Assembly (NCBI RefSeq): GCF_014145675.1
Contig: NZ_JACGZW010000003.1
Location: forward strand, 1-64,000
Source: Amycolatopsis dendrobii
GTDB taxonomy: Bacteria; Actinomycetota; Actinomycetes; Mycobacteriales; Pseudonocardiaceae
Length of the DNA: 64,000 bases
Direction: 5' to 3'
In this document: positions 8,048 to 23,755 of the stretch, piece after piece
How positions within the stretch are numbered: position 1 is the first letter of the stretch
Layout: every line of letters begins with the position of its first letter
Program-made: the position numbers and the translations under genes
Notes under the pieces: generated by a model
Database searches by the model: none
Told to the model about the DNA's origin: nothing
The model's input: only the letters and a program-made list of their open reading frames with translations

Positions 8048-9550
8048 ATGGCGGTCGAGCTGATTGTCCCCGGGTATTTGTTCGGCGGCAGCGCGCTGGC
8101 CCTCGTTCTGCTCTGGATCGCCGCCTGGGCCGAGCGTCGCAGCGCGGTCCTCGCAGCGGTGTTCCATACCCTCTGCGGGATCACGGTTTCCTTCATGGCG
8201 CTGTATTGGTTCTCCGCCAGCGCAGCTGTGCCGGCGCTGGCTTGGTACGGCGTACCGGCGGTCGTCGCAGCGCTGTTTGCCTGGCGAGGCTGGCACCAGC
8301 AGCGCTGGGTCAAGCGCGTCGATTCGGCCAGTGAGCCCAGTTTCGGCTTCCTTGCCCGCCACGGACTTGCCGTCCCGCGGGATCATCCCGATCCCTGGCC
8401 GAGCCGGGCCACGGTCGAGTTCACCCACCACGGGCACCGGCTGCTCGGCATCGAGTATTCGACCGAATCCCCATACCGGGACGAGAACTTCCGCCGGAAG
8501 TCGAAGCTGGCCGAAGCGCTCAGTTCGATCTACTCAGTCGTGGAGCTGCGGATCCCGAACGTGCCCGCGCTGACCATCGCGCCGAAGACCAAAGCCTTCG
8601 CCCCGGACCACTTCACTCCGCTCGAAGACATGCGGATCACCCGCAACCAGTTCGGCTGGCTGCGTCCGGACACCACGCTGCACGAATTCGAAACCGACCC
8701 CGGATTCGACCGCCGGTTCTCCGTCTACACCTCGGATCCGGAGTTCGCCCGGGAGATGCTGACCGGCGAGGTCCGCGAGCTGCTCCTGAACGACCGGTTC
8801 TTCCGCGTGCACCAGGTCGCCTTCAGGGAGGACGCGATCTGGACCACCGACACCGGCGGGTTGACCGAAGACCGGATGTTCGACAACTCCCGCAAACTCG
8901 CGATGCTCGCCGCCGCCGTCCCCTCGGCGATCTGGGAGAAGTGGGCGAACGACCGGCAATTCCGTTCAGTCGCGACCAGCGCGGACACCGGGTACGACGC
9001 CTGGATCGGCAAGCGCGGCGGGTTCATCCGCACGCCGCTGAACCGCAGGCGCGACGCCCGCGACCGGCAGCCGGTCACCTCGATCTCGCTGACCGCGCGG
9101 ACGCTCATCGCGCTCGCCATGATCACCATCGGCGTGGCACCGGCAGGCAACTCGCTGGCCGTGCTGACGAGGCTGGCTCCGCAAGTGCAAGCGACGGTCT
9201 CCCGGGTCAGCGAAGGCGGCACCCGGCATTGCGTGACCACCTCCGGCGGCATGTCGTGCACTGAGGACCGGGCCGAGATCGACGGAACCTACGAGCAAGA
9301 CGGCAGCATCCACGAAATCACCGCCGACTGGACCAAGAATGAGCTTCCCGCACCGGGCACCGTCGTCGAGGTCGCGGTCGGTCCGTTCTGGGGCCATCCT
9401 GGCTACCAAATCGGCTCGGTGTTCGCGGCCGTCGATCTCCTCGGCGCGCTGATCTGGCTTTTTCCGGGTCTCCTGCTGCTCAAACGGACCTACTTACCCA
9501 GCGTCCCCCGCCGAGTGAAGAAGCGGCGCGAAGCCCTCGCCGAGGTCTGA
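8048..9550 (+). CDS. Membrane protein of type VII-associated cassette B
   Basis: This 500-residue protein is a paralogue of the one at 4341 along its whole length. It has N-terminal membrane segments (~5-80), a soluble middle part with FDRRFSV, DPEFA, LTGEVREL, RVHQVAF and GLTEDRM, and a C-terminal pair of membrane segments enclosing a DUF3592-like domain with cysteines (HCVTTSG, MSCTED). The start is ATG 8048 with an AAGG overlapping the stop of the WxG gene, so expression is coupled. Conservation of this gene directly after each WxG gene argues that the two products interact. The biochemical role is unknown. Confidence 0.72.
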   Translation: MAVELIVPGYLFGGSALALVLLWIAAWAERRSAVLAAVFHTLCGITVSFMALYWFSASAAVPALAWYGVPAVVAALFAWRGWHQQRWVKRVDSASEPSFGFLARHGLAVPRDHPDPWPSRATVEFTHHGHRLLGIEYSTESPYRDENFRRKSKLAEALSSIYSVVELRIPNVPALTIAPKTKAFAPDHFTPLEDMRITRNQFGWLRPDTTLHEFETDPGFDRRFSVYTSDPEFAREMLTGEVRELLLNDRFFRVHQVAFREDAIWTTDTGGLTEDRMFDNSRKLAMLAAAVPSAIWEKWANDRQFRSVATSADTGYDAWIGKRGGFIRTPLNRRRDARDRQPVTSISLTARTLIALAMITIGVAPAGNSLAVLTRLAPQVQATVSRVSEGGTRHCVTTSGGMSCTEDRAEIDGTYEQDGSIHEITADWTKNELPAPGTVVEVAVGPFWGHPGYQIGSVFAAVDLLGALIWLFPGLLLLKRTYLPSVPRRVKKRREALAEV

Positions 9551-9552
9551 CC

Positions 9553-10191
9553 TCAGAGCCGGTGCCCGCAATCCGCGCAGAACACCGCGCCCGCCTTGGA
9601 CTCCTTGCCGCATTCTCCACAGTGGACCGTCGGAGCCAGTGAACTTCCGCATCCGGTGCAGAACTTCCCGCCGTCCACCTTCAGGCCGCAGTCCGGGCAG
9701 GTGAGCTTTGCTCGGGTGCCCAGGTCCAGGTCCTTGGTCCAGTTCTTCTCGCGAGCCTTGTCCCAGATCTGGTCCCGCTGCGCCGCCGCCTGCGCGCGCG
9801 AGATCTCCTCCGCCACGATCGGCGAACAGCGCAGGCACTGGCCGATTTCCTCGTTCCAGCACTGATCCGCGCACATCCAGTCGCTGCAGCCGCGGCACTG
9901 GCGGAAGCGCGGGGTGATCTCCTCGACGGCTCCGGTCAGCGCGCGGTCCTTCGCTGACGAGTTCGTCGCGCGGTCGTACTTCCACTGGTCCGCGGAGCTG
10001 CTCAGCTGTTGCAACGTCCCGCCGAAGAACGAGCCCACCGCGCGCAACATGCTGCGTCCGGTCTCCATCGCGTCCCGCTGGAACGCCGAGCGGTACCCGT
10101 TTCCGCAGCGCTCGCAACGGAACTCGAACTGGTATCCCTGTGCGTTGGAGAGATCCGAGAAGTTGTCCGTGAACGGCACGACATCAGCCAC
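9553..10191 (-). CDS. Multi-zinc-ribbon protein between the two cassettes
   Basis: The gene encodes about 212 residues from GTG 10191, where the product starts VADVVPFTDNFSDLS. A longer form from TTG 10236 is possible; neither start has a strong ribosome site. The N-terminal part has CERCG and later CRGC, CADQC and CLRC pairs. The C-terminal ~60 residues are a double zinc ribbon (CPDCG, CTGCG, CGECG, CADCG). Between them is a charged linker (~110-150). Such proteins often act as adaptors and some are enzymes' metal-binding parts; no catalytic motif is seen. It runs opposite to both cassettes, ending 2 nt from the stop of the upstream membrane gene. Its link to them is by position only. Confidence 0.7.
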   Translation of the reverse strand: MADVVPFTDNFSDLSNAQGYQFEFRCERCGNGYRSAFQRDAMETGRSMLRAVGSFFGGTLQQLSSSADQWKYDRATNSSAKDRALTGAVEEITPRFRQCRGCSDWMCADQCWNEEIGQCLRCSPIVAEEISRAQAAAQRDQIWDKAREKNWTKDLDLGTRAKLTCPDCGLKVDGGKFCTGCGSSLAPTVHCGECGKESKAGAVFCADCGHRL

Positions 10192-10380
10192 GCGCGCGAA
10201 GGTATGCCAGCCGGAGATCGGCCCGCGACCGTACAAGTACCGTCTCCGAACCCGCTACGCACCGCGACCGAGGCCGCGCGACCGGCCTTTTTCGCGGTTT
10301 TGCCGTGTTTGGTCGGATACCGTCCGTAAAATGCCGGATTGGGCCATATCTGCAAGCAACCGAGCGCAGGGGGAGACGAC

Positions 10381-10962
10381 ATGTCCGATGAGTTCGACCG
10401 GCTGGTCGCGGAGTTCGACCGGTTCCAATCGAGGCTGCGGCGGGTGGACGACCAGTTCGCCGGCATCGCCCAGATGCAGGAGGAACTGAGCGCGCTCGAA
10501 GCGATCGCGACGTCGCCCGACCGGTCGGTCACCGTGGTCGCCGGTCCGGGCGGGTCGATCAAGGACATCCAGGTCACCGATGCCGCGCTGCGCCGCGGCG
10601 GGGCGGAGTTGTCCGGGATCCTGATGGCGACCCTGCACCAGGCGGTCGCCGAGTCCGCACGGCAGCAGGCCGTGCTGGTGGACCAGCACACAGGCAACTC
10701 GATGCAGCTCACCGAGCAGGTGCTGGAAACCCAGGCCGAATTGCTGGGCACCGACGTCGAGGAATTGCGTGCCGCGATGGAGCGGGGCGCGCCCGCGCCG
10801 CAGCGGAGCGTCGAGGAAGAACAGCACGAGGACTATTCCGAGCGCGAACTGCTGGCCGACCCCGCGGAGAAGACCCCTCCCCCGCCGCCACCGCCGTCCT
10901 CGGCCGGGTCCGCCGGGGACGACTTCCTGAAGAACCTGTTCGACGACGAGGACCACCGCTGA
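10381..10962 (+). CDS. YbaB/EbfC-like protein with conserved C-terminal peptide (cassette C)
   Basis: This 193-residue protein starts at ATG 10381 behind a clear GGGGGAG. It is a paralogue of the gene at 5969: a YbaB/EbfC-like N-terminal part (MQEELSALEA, TVVAGPGGSIKDI, LHQAVAESARQQA), then an acidic and poly-proline linker (~160-172), then DDFLKNLFDDEDHR at the C-terminus. The linkers differ while the final peptide is kept, suggesting selection on it as a binding motif. The stop and next start share one base (TGATG), so the next gene is translationally coupled. A nucleoid role cannot be excluded; a chaperone or adaptor role for type VII partners is inferred from context. Confidence 0.75.
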   Translation: MSDEFDRLVAEFDRFQSRLRRVDDQFAGIAQMQEELSALEAIATSPDRSVTVVAGPGGSIKDIQVTDAALRRGGAELSGILMATLHQAVAESARQQAVLVDQHTGNSMQLTEQVLETQAELLGTDVEELRAAMERGAPAPQRSVEEEQHEDYSERELLADPAEKTPPPPPPPSSAGSAGDDFLKNLFDDEDHR

Positions 10963-11297
10963 TGGCCGGCTACCAGGTGCAGACGGCGAAGCTCTACGAC
11001 TATTCCCGCCAGCTGGCGGGCAACAAGACCGCGGTCGCCGGGGTCAAGGGCAAGGTGTCCCAGGCCGACGTCGGCGACGAGTCCTGGGGCGTCGTCGGCA
11101 TCTTCGTCAAGCACAAGTACACGAGCATGGTCGACGACCTGAAAGACCTGCTGACCGCGATGGAAACCGGCCTGCAGTCCGCCTCCGACAAGATCAACCG
11201 TGCCGGCCAGTTCTACGACCAGACCGAAGAGGATCACTGCCGCAGCTGGAAAGACGTCATGGGCAAGATCGACAACCTCGGCAGCGGACGGAAGTAG
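10962..11297 (+). CDS. EspC-like small type VII secretion-associated protein (cassette C)
   Basis: This 111-residue helical protein is a paralogue of the one at 6547, with SQADVGDESWGVVG in the centre and FYDQTEED near the end, matching the EspC-family pattern of a W-G turn and a terminal Y-x-x-T-E/D. It overlaps the EbfC-like gene by one base and is followed after 8 nt by a WxG gene. The two EspC-like proteins are closer to each other around the turn than at their termini. Secretion with, or chaperoning of, the following WxG protein is inferred. Confidence 0.7.
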   Translation: MAGYQVQTAKLYDYSRQLAGNKTAVAGVKGKVSQADVGDESWGVVGIFVKHKYTSMVDDLKDLLTAMETGLQSASDKINRAGQFYDQTEEDHCRSWKDVMGKIDNLGSGRK

Positions 11298-11305
11298 GGG
11301 GCGGG

Positions 11306-12367
11306 ATGTCTGATCCGTTGGGCAAGATCGAGATCAAGCCGGAGGACGGCACCGGCAAGAAGATCGTCAACGCGCTGCCGGTGGTGGGCGGCGCGGTGAA
11401 GATCTACGACGCGGGCACCAGCGACGCGATCAAGGCAGGCGACACCGCGACCGGGCTGAGCGGGGTGGTTTCCGAGACGACCAACTTCGTCCAGTCGTGC
11501 GCGGAAACCGCGATGAGCATCAGCTCCGACCCGATCGGCTGGCTGGTCGGCCAGGGACTGAACTTCCTGCTGGCCGTCTGCGACCCGCTCCAGGACGCGA
11601 TCCATTTCGTCAGCGGCGACGGCCCGGCACTGTCCAAGGCGGCCGAGAACTTCACGGCGATCGGGCGCGGGCTGGAGCAGTTCGCGCACCAGTTCAGCAA
11701 GCAGGCGAAGAGCTCGCTCTCGCAGTGGGAAGGCGGCGCGGCCGAAACCGCGGCGGAGAAGCTGGCCAAGTTCTCGACCGGGATCACCGGCACCGCCGAC
11801 CAGGCCGGCGACATCGCGACGATGCTGCAGGTGTGCAGCATGGCGATGACCGTCATCGAGGACTTCATCAAGGCATTGCTGACGGAGCTGATCACCTGGC
11901 TGATCATGATCTGGATCCCGGCATTGGCCGCCGCGGTCCCGTCGTTCGGAGCATCCACCGCGGCGGCGGGCACGGCGACCGGGGTGCGCGCGGCGTCTAC
12001 CGCGGGCAAGGCGACCAAGCAGGTCAGCAAGCTGCAGAAGCTGCTCGACATGATCAAGGACTTGATCGCCCGGTTCCAGACGTTCTTCAAGGCGGCCAAG
12101 GACGAGGTGGCCAAGATGGCCGAGGAAGGCGGCAAGACCACCGCCAAGCGGGCCAAGGACGGTTTCGGGAAAACCGTCGGCGGGAAGCTGCTGGACGAGG
12201 CACGGTCGCAGGTCGGGCTCCGAAGCCACGACAAGAACGAAACCGACCTTCCGGTCAAGCCAGGGAAACCGTTGGGACACCTGGAGAACGCGCGCAAGGC
12301 CGTCGAGTACGCGGCGACCGGGGACGGAACTTCGAAAGACGAGACCAAAAAAGACCTGGAGTTCTGA
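11306..12367 (+). CDS. Large WxG-motif helical protein, putative type VII substrate (cassette C)
   Basis: This 353-residue paralogue of the protein at 6884 shares DPIGWLVGQGLN, PLQDAIHFVSGDGPAL and the WxG turn at W141-E-G. A hydrophobic segment (TWLIMIWIPALAAAV, ~197-211) sits at the same place. The first ~250 residues are clearly homologous; the C-terminal ~100 residues are lysine-rich and diverged, and end in an acidic DETKKDLEF tail like the DDTRENLDM tail of the paralogue. Start: ATG with GGGGGCGGG upstream. The pattern of a constant front and variable back recalls secreted effectors, but no toxin fold is recognised. Confidence 0.7.
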   Translation: MSDPLGKIEIKPEDGTGKKIVNALPVVGGAVKIYDAGTSDAIKAGDTATGLSGVVSETTNFVQSCAETAMSISSDPIGWLVGQGLNFLLAVCDPLQDAIHFVSGDGPALSKAAENFTAIGRGLEQFAHQFSKQAKSSLSQWEGGAAETAAEKLAKFSTGITGTADQAGDIATMLQVCSMAMTVIEDFIKALLTELITWLIMIWIPALAAAVPSFGASTAAAGTATGVRAASTAGKATKQVSKLQKLLDMIKDLIARFQTFFKAAKDEVAKMAEEGGKTTAKRAKDGFGKTVGGKLLDEARSQVGLRSHDKNETDLPVKPGKPLGHLENARKAVEYAATGDGTSKDETKKDLEF

Positions 12368-12370
12368 GCC

Positions 12371-13180
12371 GTGGCTCGCGCACTGGCCGACACTTGGGTG
12401 TGGCTCGGACCGATCGTCGGAATCCTGGTCATGGTCGTGCTCCCGAGTTATCTCGGCTTCCGCTGGCATCTGAAGAAGAAACGAGCGAAGCGAGCCTGGC
12501 TGGCCGCATTGCACGCGGTGCCCGAGGAACTGGGCGGATCCATGGTCGCCGATCTGAAATACGGGCGGCCCCGGTCCGCGCAGCGCCGGAAGCCTCTTGG
12601 CGAGCTGTACCGGCCGAAGACCATCTCGGAGGGCATGACCTTCCCCAGCAGTCCTCCGACCGTCGAGTTCGCGGCTGACCTGCCGCGGCGGGACCGGCAG
12701 TTCCGGGTCAGCGCGTACTGGTGCTCGCTCCGGGTCGGGGCCAACAGCAGCAGAAGGATCTACGAGTACACCATCGAAACCAAGGTCGGGCCGACGCCGA
12801 GCATGAAGATCGCCAAGGCGTACCCGACCGAACCGGTGCGGATGTTCGGGCGGACCATGGCGTATCTCAACTACCAGCAAAGGCTGTTCGAAGCGGAGGC
12901 GCGAACCTCGCCCTCGGCCGCCCGCTGGGAGCAATTCACGCCGTCCGAGAACGAGTTCACCGGATACGCCAGCGATCAGGACCTCTCGGCCCAGGTCATC
13001 GCCCCGGAGACGATGGACTGGCTGCGCGGCAACCATGAACTGCTTCCGGACCTCATCGGCCTCGAGCACGGGTGGTGCTACGCGGTGTACCGGGACGAGA
13101 TCGACCCGGCGACCCTGGTCGCCAGAATCGACCTGATCGCCGACTTCCTCGACCGGATCAACGTGCCCGCCGCAGTCTGA
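12371..13180 (+). CDS. Short membrane-anchored partner of cassette C
   Basis: This 269-residue protein from a GTG start lies 3 nt after the WxG stop, without a clear ribosome site, so it is probably translated by coupling. It has one N-terminal membrane segment (~10-32) followed by a basic KKKRAKR stretch and a soluble domain. The latter part (~195-265: FTGYASDQDLSAQVIAPE, LEHGWCYAVYRDEI, LVARIDLIADFL) corresponds to the middle block of the larger membrane proteins at 4341 and 8048. It lacks their C-terminal membrane pair and DUF3592-like domain. It is therefore a reduced or alternative version of the cassette's membrane component. Confidence 0.6.
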   Translation: MARALADTWVWLGPIVGILVMVVLPSYLGFRWHLKKKRAKRAWLAALHAVPEELGGSMVADLKYGRPRSAQRRKPLGELYRPKTISEGMTFPSSPPTVEFAADLPRRDRQFRVSAYWCSLRVGANSSRRIYEYTIETKVGPTPSMKIAKAYPTEPVRMFGRTMAYLNYQQRLFEAEARTSPSAARWEQFTPSENEFTGYASDQDLSAQVIAPETMDWLRGNHELLPDLIGLEHGWCYAVYRDEIDPATLVARIDLIADFLDRINVPAAV

Positions 13181-13193
13181 CCCCTCGTACAGC

Positions 13194-13225
13194 GAAACGC
13201 CCCCGGCCGAAGCCGGGGGCGTTTC
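13194..13225. terminator. Bidirectional terminator between cassette C and rpoC
   Basis: A perfect 14-bp stem (13194-13207 with 13212-13225) encloses a CGAA loop, with A-rich and T-rich flanks. It lies 13 nt after the cassette C stop and 16 nt after the rpoC stop on the other strand, so it can end both transcripts. Confidence 0.85.
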
Positions 13226-13241
13226 GTTCAAGCGGAGCGGA

Positions 13242-17153
<3,912 letters not shown>

Positions 17154-17243
17154 GTCTAGATCCCCTTGGGGTTGTTTCGGCTAGAGGAGGGGTCGGCGGT
17201 GGAGCGGGAACCCGCGGGAGGCAGGTTCCCGCTCGACACCGGA

Positions 17244-20747
<3,504 letters not shown>

Positions 20748-21468
20748 GATGCGTCCTTCCGGGGACAATGAGCGGTGAGCAGCCGCGATGGCAACAGCTG
20801 TCGCGGACTGTCAGGGGTGCCGTGTGCCCACTATCCTAACTACCGGCTCCGGGCAGCCTGAAAGAGGGCAGCGCAAAGAGGCAGTCTAGCCCGGATGACG
20901 CGGTCTGTCCAGGGGGCACTCCCGACGGGGCCCAGCCTGCATCGCGTCACCTTCGGGCAGTGCGTCTCCCTGAGCCTCACTGCGTCCTCTGGCTCCCGGT
21001 TTCGCACCGGGTTTTCGCGCCCCTCCCGCAAGGTTCGCGTTCCCCGGCCGTGACCGTTGGCAGTAAGCGTGAACCCACGCGGCTTTGGAGTCAAGATGCC
21101 GCGCGGCTCTCCCGCCGGTTGGCGCAGCGTCGAAGCGGGACAGCGCAGGGTGACCGATCCGGCTCACGTTCTGGTTACCGCCGGGTACCCGGGGATCGCC
21201 GCGCAGGTCGGCCCGGCCGCGGTGCAGGTGGGCGGCCTGGACGCGGGTCCGGCGGCGGTTTCCGCGTCGGCGCGGCGCGCGCGGGATGGATCACATTCCG
21301 CGAGCGGCCGGGCACGGGGCGCGGTAGCCGGAACAGGGGAACTTCGGGCAGCTCGAACCCGGATTCCGGGTCCCCCGGACAGGGGTTGCGCGCGCTGGGA
21401 CCGGCGGTTGGCAACGGGTGCGTCCCGGTGATCAACTGGGCGGGGCCGAACTCCCGGAGGTGCGCACG
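20748..21468. other. rpoB upstream region, no gene recognised
   Basis: About 720 nt separate rpoB and the chorismate mutase gene, which diverge. The region must hold the strong rpoBC promoter and 5' leader on the minus strand. Several open frames cross it (for example 21057-21431), but none resembles a known family and none has a convincing ribosome site. No tRNA or riboswitch was recognised. Confidence 0.4.
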
Positions 21469-21915
21469 ATGGCGGAACCCGACGCCTCGCTTCCCGAACT
21501 GGTCCTGCGCAGGCTGGCGATCAGCGAGCAGGTCGCCGCGGCGAAGTTCGGGGCCGGACGGCCCGTCGACGATCCAGTCCGCGAGCAGCGGGAGCTCGCC
21601 CGTGTCCGGACACTGGCCCGTGAGGTCGGCCTCGATCCGGACCTCGCCGCTGGGTTCCTCGCCGACCAGATCGCGGCGAGCAAGCAGGTCCAGCGCCGTC
21701 TCTTCGCGCACTGGACCGAGCATCCCGGCGACCGGCCCGCGGGCGGGCCCGACCTGTCCGTGCTGCGCGCCGAGCTGGACGGCCTCACAGTCGCTCTGCT
21801 GGACCGGCTGGCCGAGACTGGCCCCGAACCCCTAGTGCCGCCGGAAACGCCGGACGCGCTGAACCAGGACCCGCTCCGGACGGCTTACCGGACGCTGGGC
21901 CAGCGTCGCTCGTGA
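21469..21915 (+). CDS. Chorismate mutase, AroQ-gamma type
   Basis: This 148-residue all-helical protein starts at ATG 21469, with GGAGG about 8 nt upstream. It converts chorismate to prephenate for Phe/Tyr synthesis. The pattern LRRLAISEQVAAAKFGAG, then VDDPVREQRELARV and FLADQIAASKQVQRRLFAHW matches the N-terminal half and second helix pair of the M. tuberculosis secreted enzyme (Rv1885c). The Lys in AAAKF, the Asp/Arg of DDPVRE and the Gln/Lys of DQIAASK fit active-site positions. AroQ-gamma enzymes are usually exported, but no signal peptide precedes this start. A longer secreted form in this frame is not evident. Confidence 0.75.
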   Translation: MAEPDASLPELVLRRLAISEQVAAAKFGAGRPVDDPVREQRELARVRTLAREVGLDPDLAAGFLADQIAASKQVQRRLFAHWTEHPGDRPAGGPDLSVLRAELDGLTVALLDRLAETGPEPLVPPETPDALNQDPLRTAYRTLGQRRS

Positions 21916-21954
21916 GTGTCTATGCCGGTTCTAACCGGCACCGGCACTCACGAG
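21909..21954 (+). terminator. Hairpin overlapping the chorismate mutase stop
   Basis: Arms 21909-21918 and 21945-21954 pair perfectly (10 bp), and an inner GCCGG/CCGGC stem lies between them. The TGA stop at 21913-21915 is inside the left arm. It is likely the terminator of the chorismate mutase transcript, facing the end of the mce operon. Confidence 0.6.
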
Positions 21955-21976
21955 CTCCGCTCCCCTGGCACGACGA

Positions 21977-22009
21977 CGGCCCGCCCCCGGAGCTTCCGGG
22001 AACGGGCCG
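21977..22009. terminator. Hairpin at the end of the mce operon
   Basis: A 7-bp outer stem (21977-21983 with 22003-22009) and an inner CCGGA/TCCGG stem form an interrupted hairpin 20 nt past the last mce-associated gene on the minus strand. No long T run follows, so efficiency is uncertain. Confidence 0.5.
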
Positions 22010-22028
22010 CGACGTCTGCTGAGGACGC

Positions 22029-23084
22029 TTACTTCGACGGCGGAGCCGAGGCGGGCGCGGACGGCGCGGGCGCACCCGCGGCCGGTGCTGCGGCCTTGTA
22101 CGTGTCCATGTCGGTGATCTTCCACGTGTTGCCCTGCAGCTGGGCGTCCACGTGCATCTGCGCCGTGCCCGCGGCGGTCTGCTTCGTGTCCGCGCGCGTC
22201 GACGTCTGGTCGATGAACAGCATCACCCTGGCGAGGTCGCCGTTCAGCCGGATCACCGCGCTGCGGGTGACCTTGCAGGTCACGACCACCTTCTGCTCCG
22301 GCGCGAGCTTCTTGACCTGGCCCATCAGCGCGTTGTAGCTCGTCTTGACCTGGTCGGTCGCGAGCAGCTGGTTGGCCGCGTCCTCGGTCTTCTTGATGTT
22401 GTTGAAGTCGTAGGAGAACAGCGTCTCGATCGCCTTCGAGACCTGGTCCTTGACCTGCGCGGTCTTCGCCACGTCGAGCACCGCGCGGTTGCTCGTCGAA
22501 TCGGCCGCGTCCGAACCCTTGACCTGGAAGATCACCGCCGCGGCGACCAGCGCGAGCCCGACCACCAGCAGCAGTGCGACCCGCACGGTGTTGCGGCTGA
22601 CCACGGACCGCTGAGCCGGTACCGCGGCTTCCTCGTCCGCCCGGGCCTTGGTCTCGGCCTCCTCGACGTCCGAGGGCTTCTCCGAGCCGGTGTCCCGCTT
22701 CTTGCGCCGCGGGCTCGGCCTGGCCGGTTTCTCGTCCTCGACGGCCTCGCCGGTGAGCGCGTCGACCTCTTCGGCCGGGGCTTCCTTGGTTACCCCGGAG
22801 ACCTCGGCCTCGGGTTCGGCGGCGGTGTCTTCCTCGACCGCGGTCTCGGCAGGCTTGGTCTCGGCAGGCTCAGGGTCAGCCGGACGCACCAGGCCGCCGC
22901 GGGGGATCCGCAGCTCCTGGGTCACCTCGGCCGGGTCCGCGTCGGGGAGCGGCCGCGGCCGGGGGCGCGGCTTGGGCGAGGCCGCCTGCACCGCCGGGTC
23001 CGACGGCTTGCGCAGCCCGGCGACCTTCGGCTTGCGGGCCGGTGGCGTGCTGCTGCGCGGTGGCTGGCGACGGGAGGGGGGCAC
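22029..23084 (-). CDS. Mce-associated membrane protein, long disordered N-terminus
   Basis: The product has 351 residues from GTG 23084, chosen because CGGAG lies 7 nt upstream and the gene then begins 26 nt after its neighbour's stop instead of overlapping it. Residues ~1-165 are disordered, rich in Pro, Ala, Glu and Lys/Arg. One membrane helix (~172-195, VALLLVVGLALVAAAVIF) follows. The C-terminal ~150 residues form an extracytoplasmic domain of the Mce-associated (Mam) type, with a VVVTCKVTRSAV strand and an ending similar to the upstream gene. Mam proteins stabilise or aid Mce lipid importers. It is the last gene of the operon. Confidence 0.75.
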   Translation of the reverse strand: MPPSRRQPPRSSTPPARKPKVAGLRKPSDPAVQAASPKPRPRPRPLPDADPAEVTQELRIPRGGLVRPADPEPAETKPAETAVEEDTAAEPEAEVSGVTKEAPAEEVDALTGEAVEDEKPARPSPRRKKRDTGSEKPSDVEEAETKARADEEAAVPAQRSVVSRNTVRVALLLVVGLALVAAAVIFQVKGSDAADSTSNRAVLDVAKTAQVKDQVSKAIETLFSYDFNNIKKTEDAANQLLATDQVKTSYNALMGQVKKLAPEQKVVVTCKVTRSAVIRLNGDLARVMLFIDQTSTRADTKQTAAGTAQMHVDAQLQGNTWKITDMDTYKAAAPAAGAPAPSAPASAPPSK

Positions 23085-23110
23085 TGCGGAACTCCGATCT
23101 GCGGGTGAAG

Positions 23111-23719
23111 CTACTTGCCGGCGGCGACGAGCGGCACTTGGTCGATCCCGGACAGCTTCCACGTGCCGTCAACCCGGGTCATCTGGACCTCGAGCCGCAG
23201 CGCCTTGGTGGCGTTCTTCCCGCCCGCCGAGGTGTCCGTGCTGATCGCGGCCAGGAAGCTGGCCTTGCCGTCGTGGTCGTTGAGCTCCTCGACCGCGATG
23301 TCCTGGATCGTGGTGGTGACCTTGACCTTCTGGTCGGTCAGCGCCTTCGAGTAGTTCGGCTGGGCCTGCTGGATCTGCTTGGCCATGTCGTCGCTGGAGA
23401 CGTCCTTCTGCTTCTGGAAGTACGCGTCCAGGTTCTGGTAGTCGACCTGGGTGTAGGCCAGCACCGCGGCGGTGCCGTCCTTGAGCACGTCGTCGCGCGC
23501 CGAAGCCAGATCCCGGTCGCCGTCCATCTCCGCGACCAGCCACATGATCCCGAACACGATCGCCACCACCAGCGCGGCGAGAGCGAACGCCCCGGACCCG
23601 AACAGCCAGACGCGCGGCGATCCGGGAAGCGTCCACTTGTCCTTCGCCGCCACCGCCGTTGCCGGTTCGGGCGTGTCGGCGGTCGCCTCGTCCTCGGCGA
23701 CCGCGTGCTCGGCACTCAT
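23111..23719 (-). CDS. Mce-associated membrane protein
   Basis: This 202-residue protein has a short acidic cytoplasmic N-terminus, one membrane helix (~38-64), and an extracytoplasmic ~135-residue domain containing ARDDVLKDGTAAVLAYTQVDY and ending in a TWKLSGIDQVPLV strand, characteristic of Mce-associated (Mam) proteins. It lies 36 nt downstream of mceF and upstream of a longer Mam protein that shares the C-terminal domain. It probably binds the Mce complex at the outer face of the membrane. Confidence 0.8.
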   Translation of the reverse strand: MSAEHAVAEDEATADTPEPATAVAAKDKWTLPGSPRVWLFGSGAFALAALVVAIVFGIMWLVAEMDGDRDLASARDDVLKDGTAAVLAYTQVDYQNLDAYFQKQKDVSSDDMAKQIQQAQPNYSKALTDQKVKVTTTIQDIAVEELNDHDGKASFLAAISTDTSAGGKNATKALRLEVQMTRVDGTWKLSGIDQVPLVAAGK

Positions 23720-23755
23720 AACACTCCAGAGTAGGTAACAGTCATCAAATCCCTG

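Noticed and set aside
20960..21835. Open frame of 291 residues upstream of and overlapping the chorismate mutase
   Set aside because: It is Arg/Gly/Ser-rich with no recognisable domain and lies in another frame of the convincing AroQ-gamma gene.
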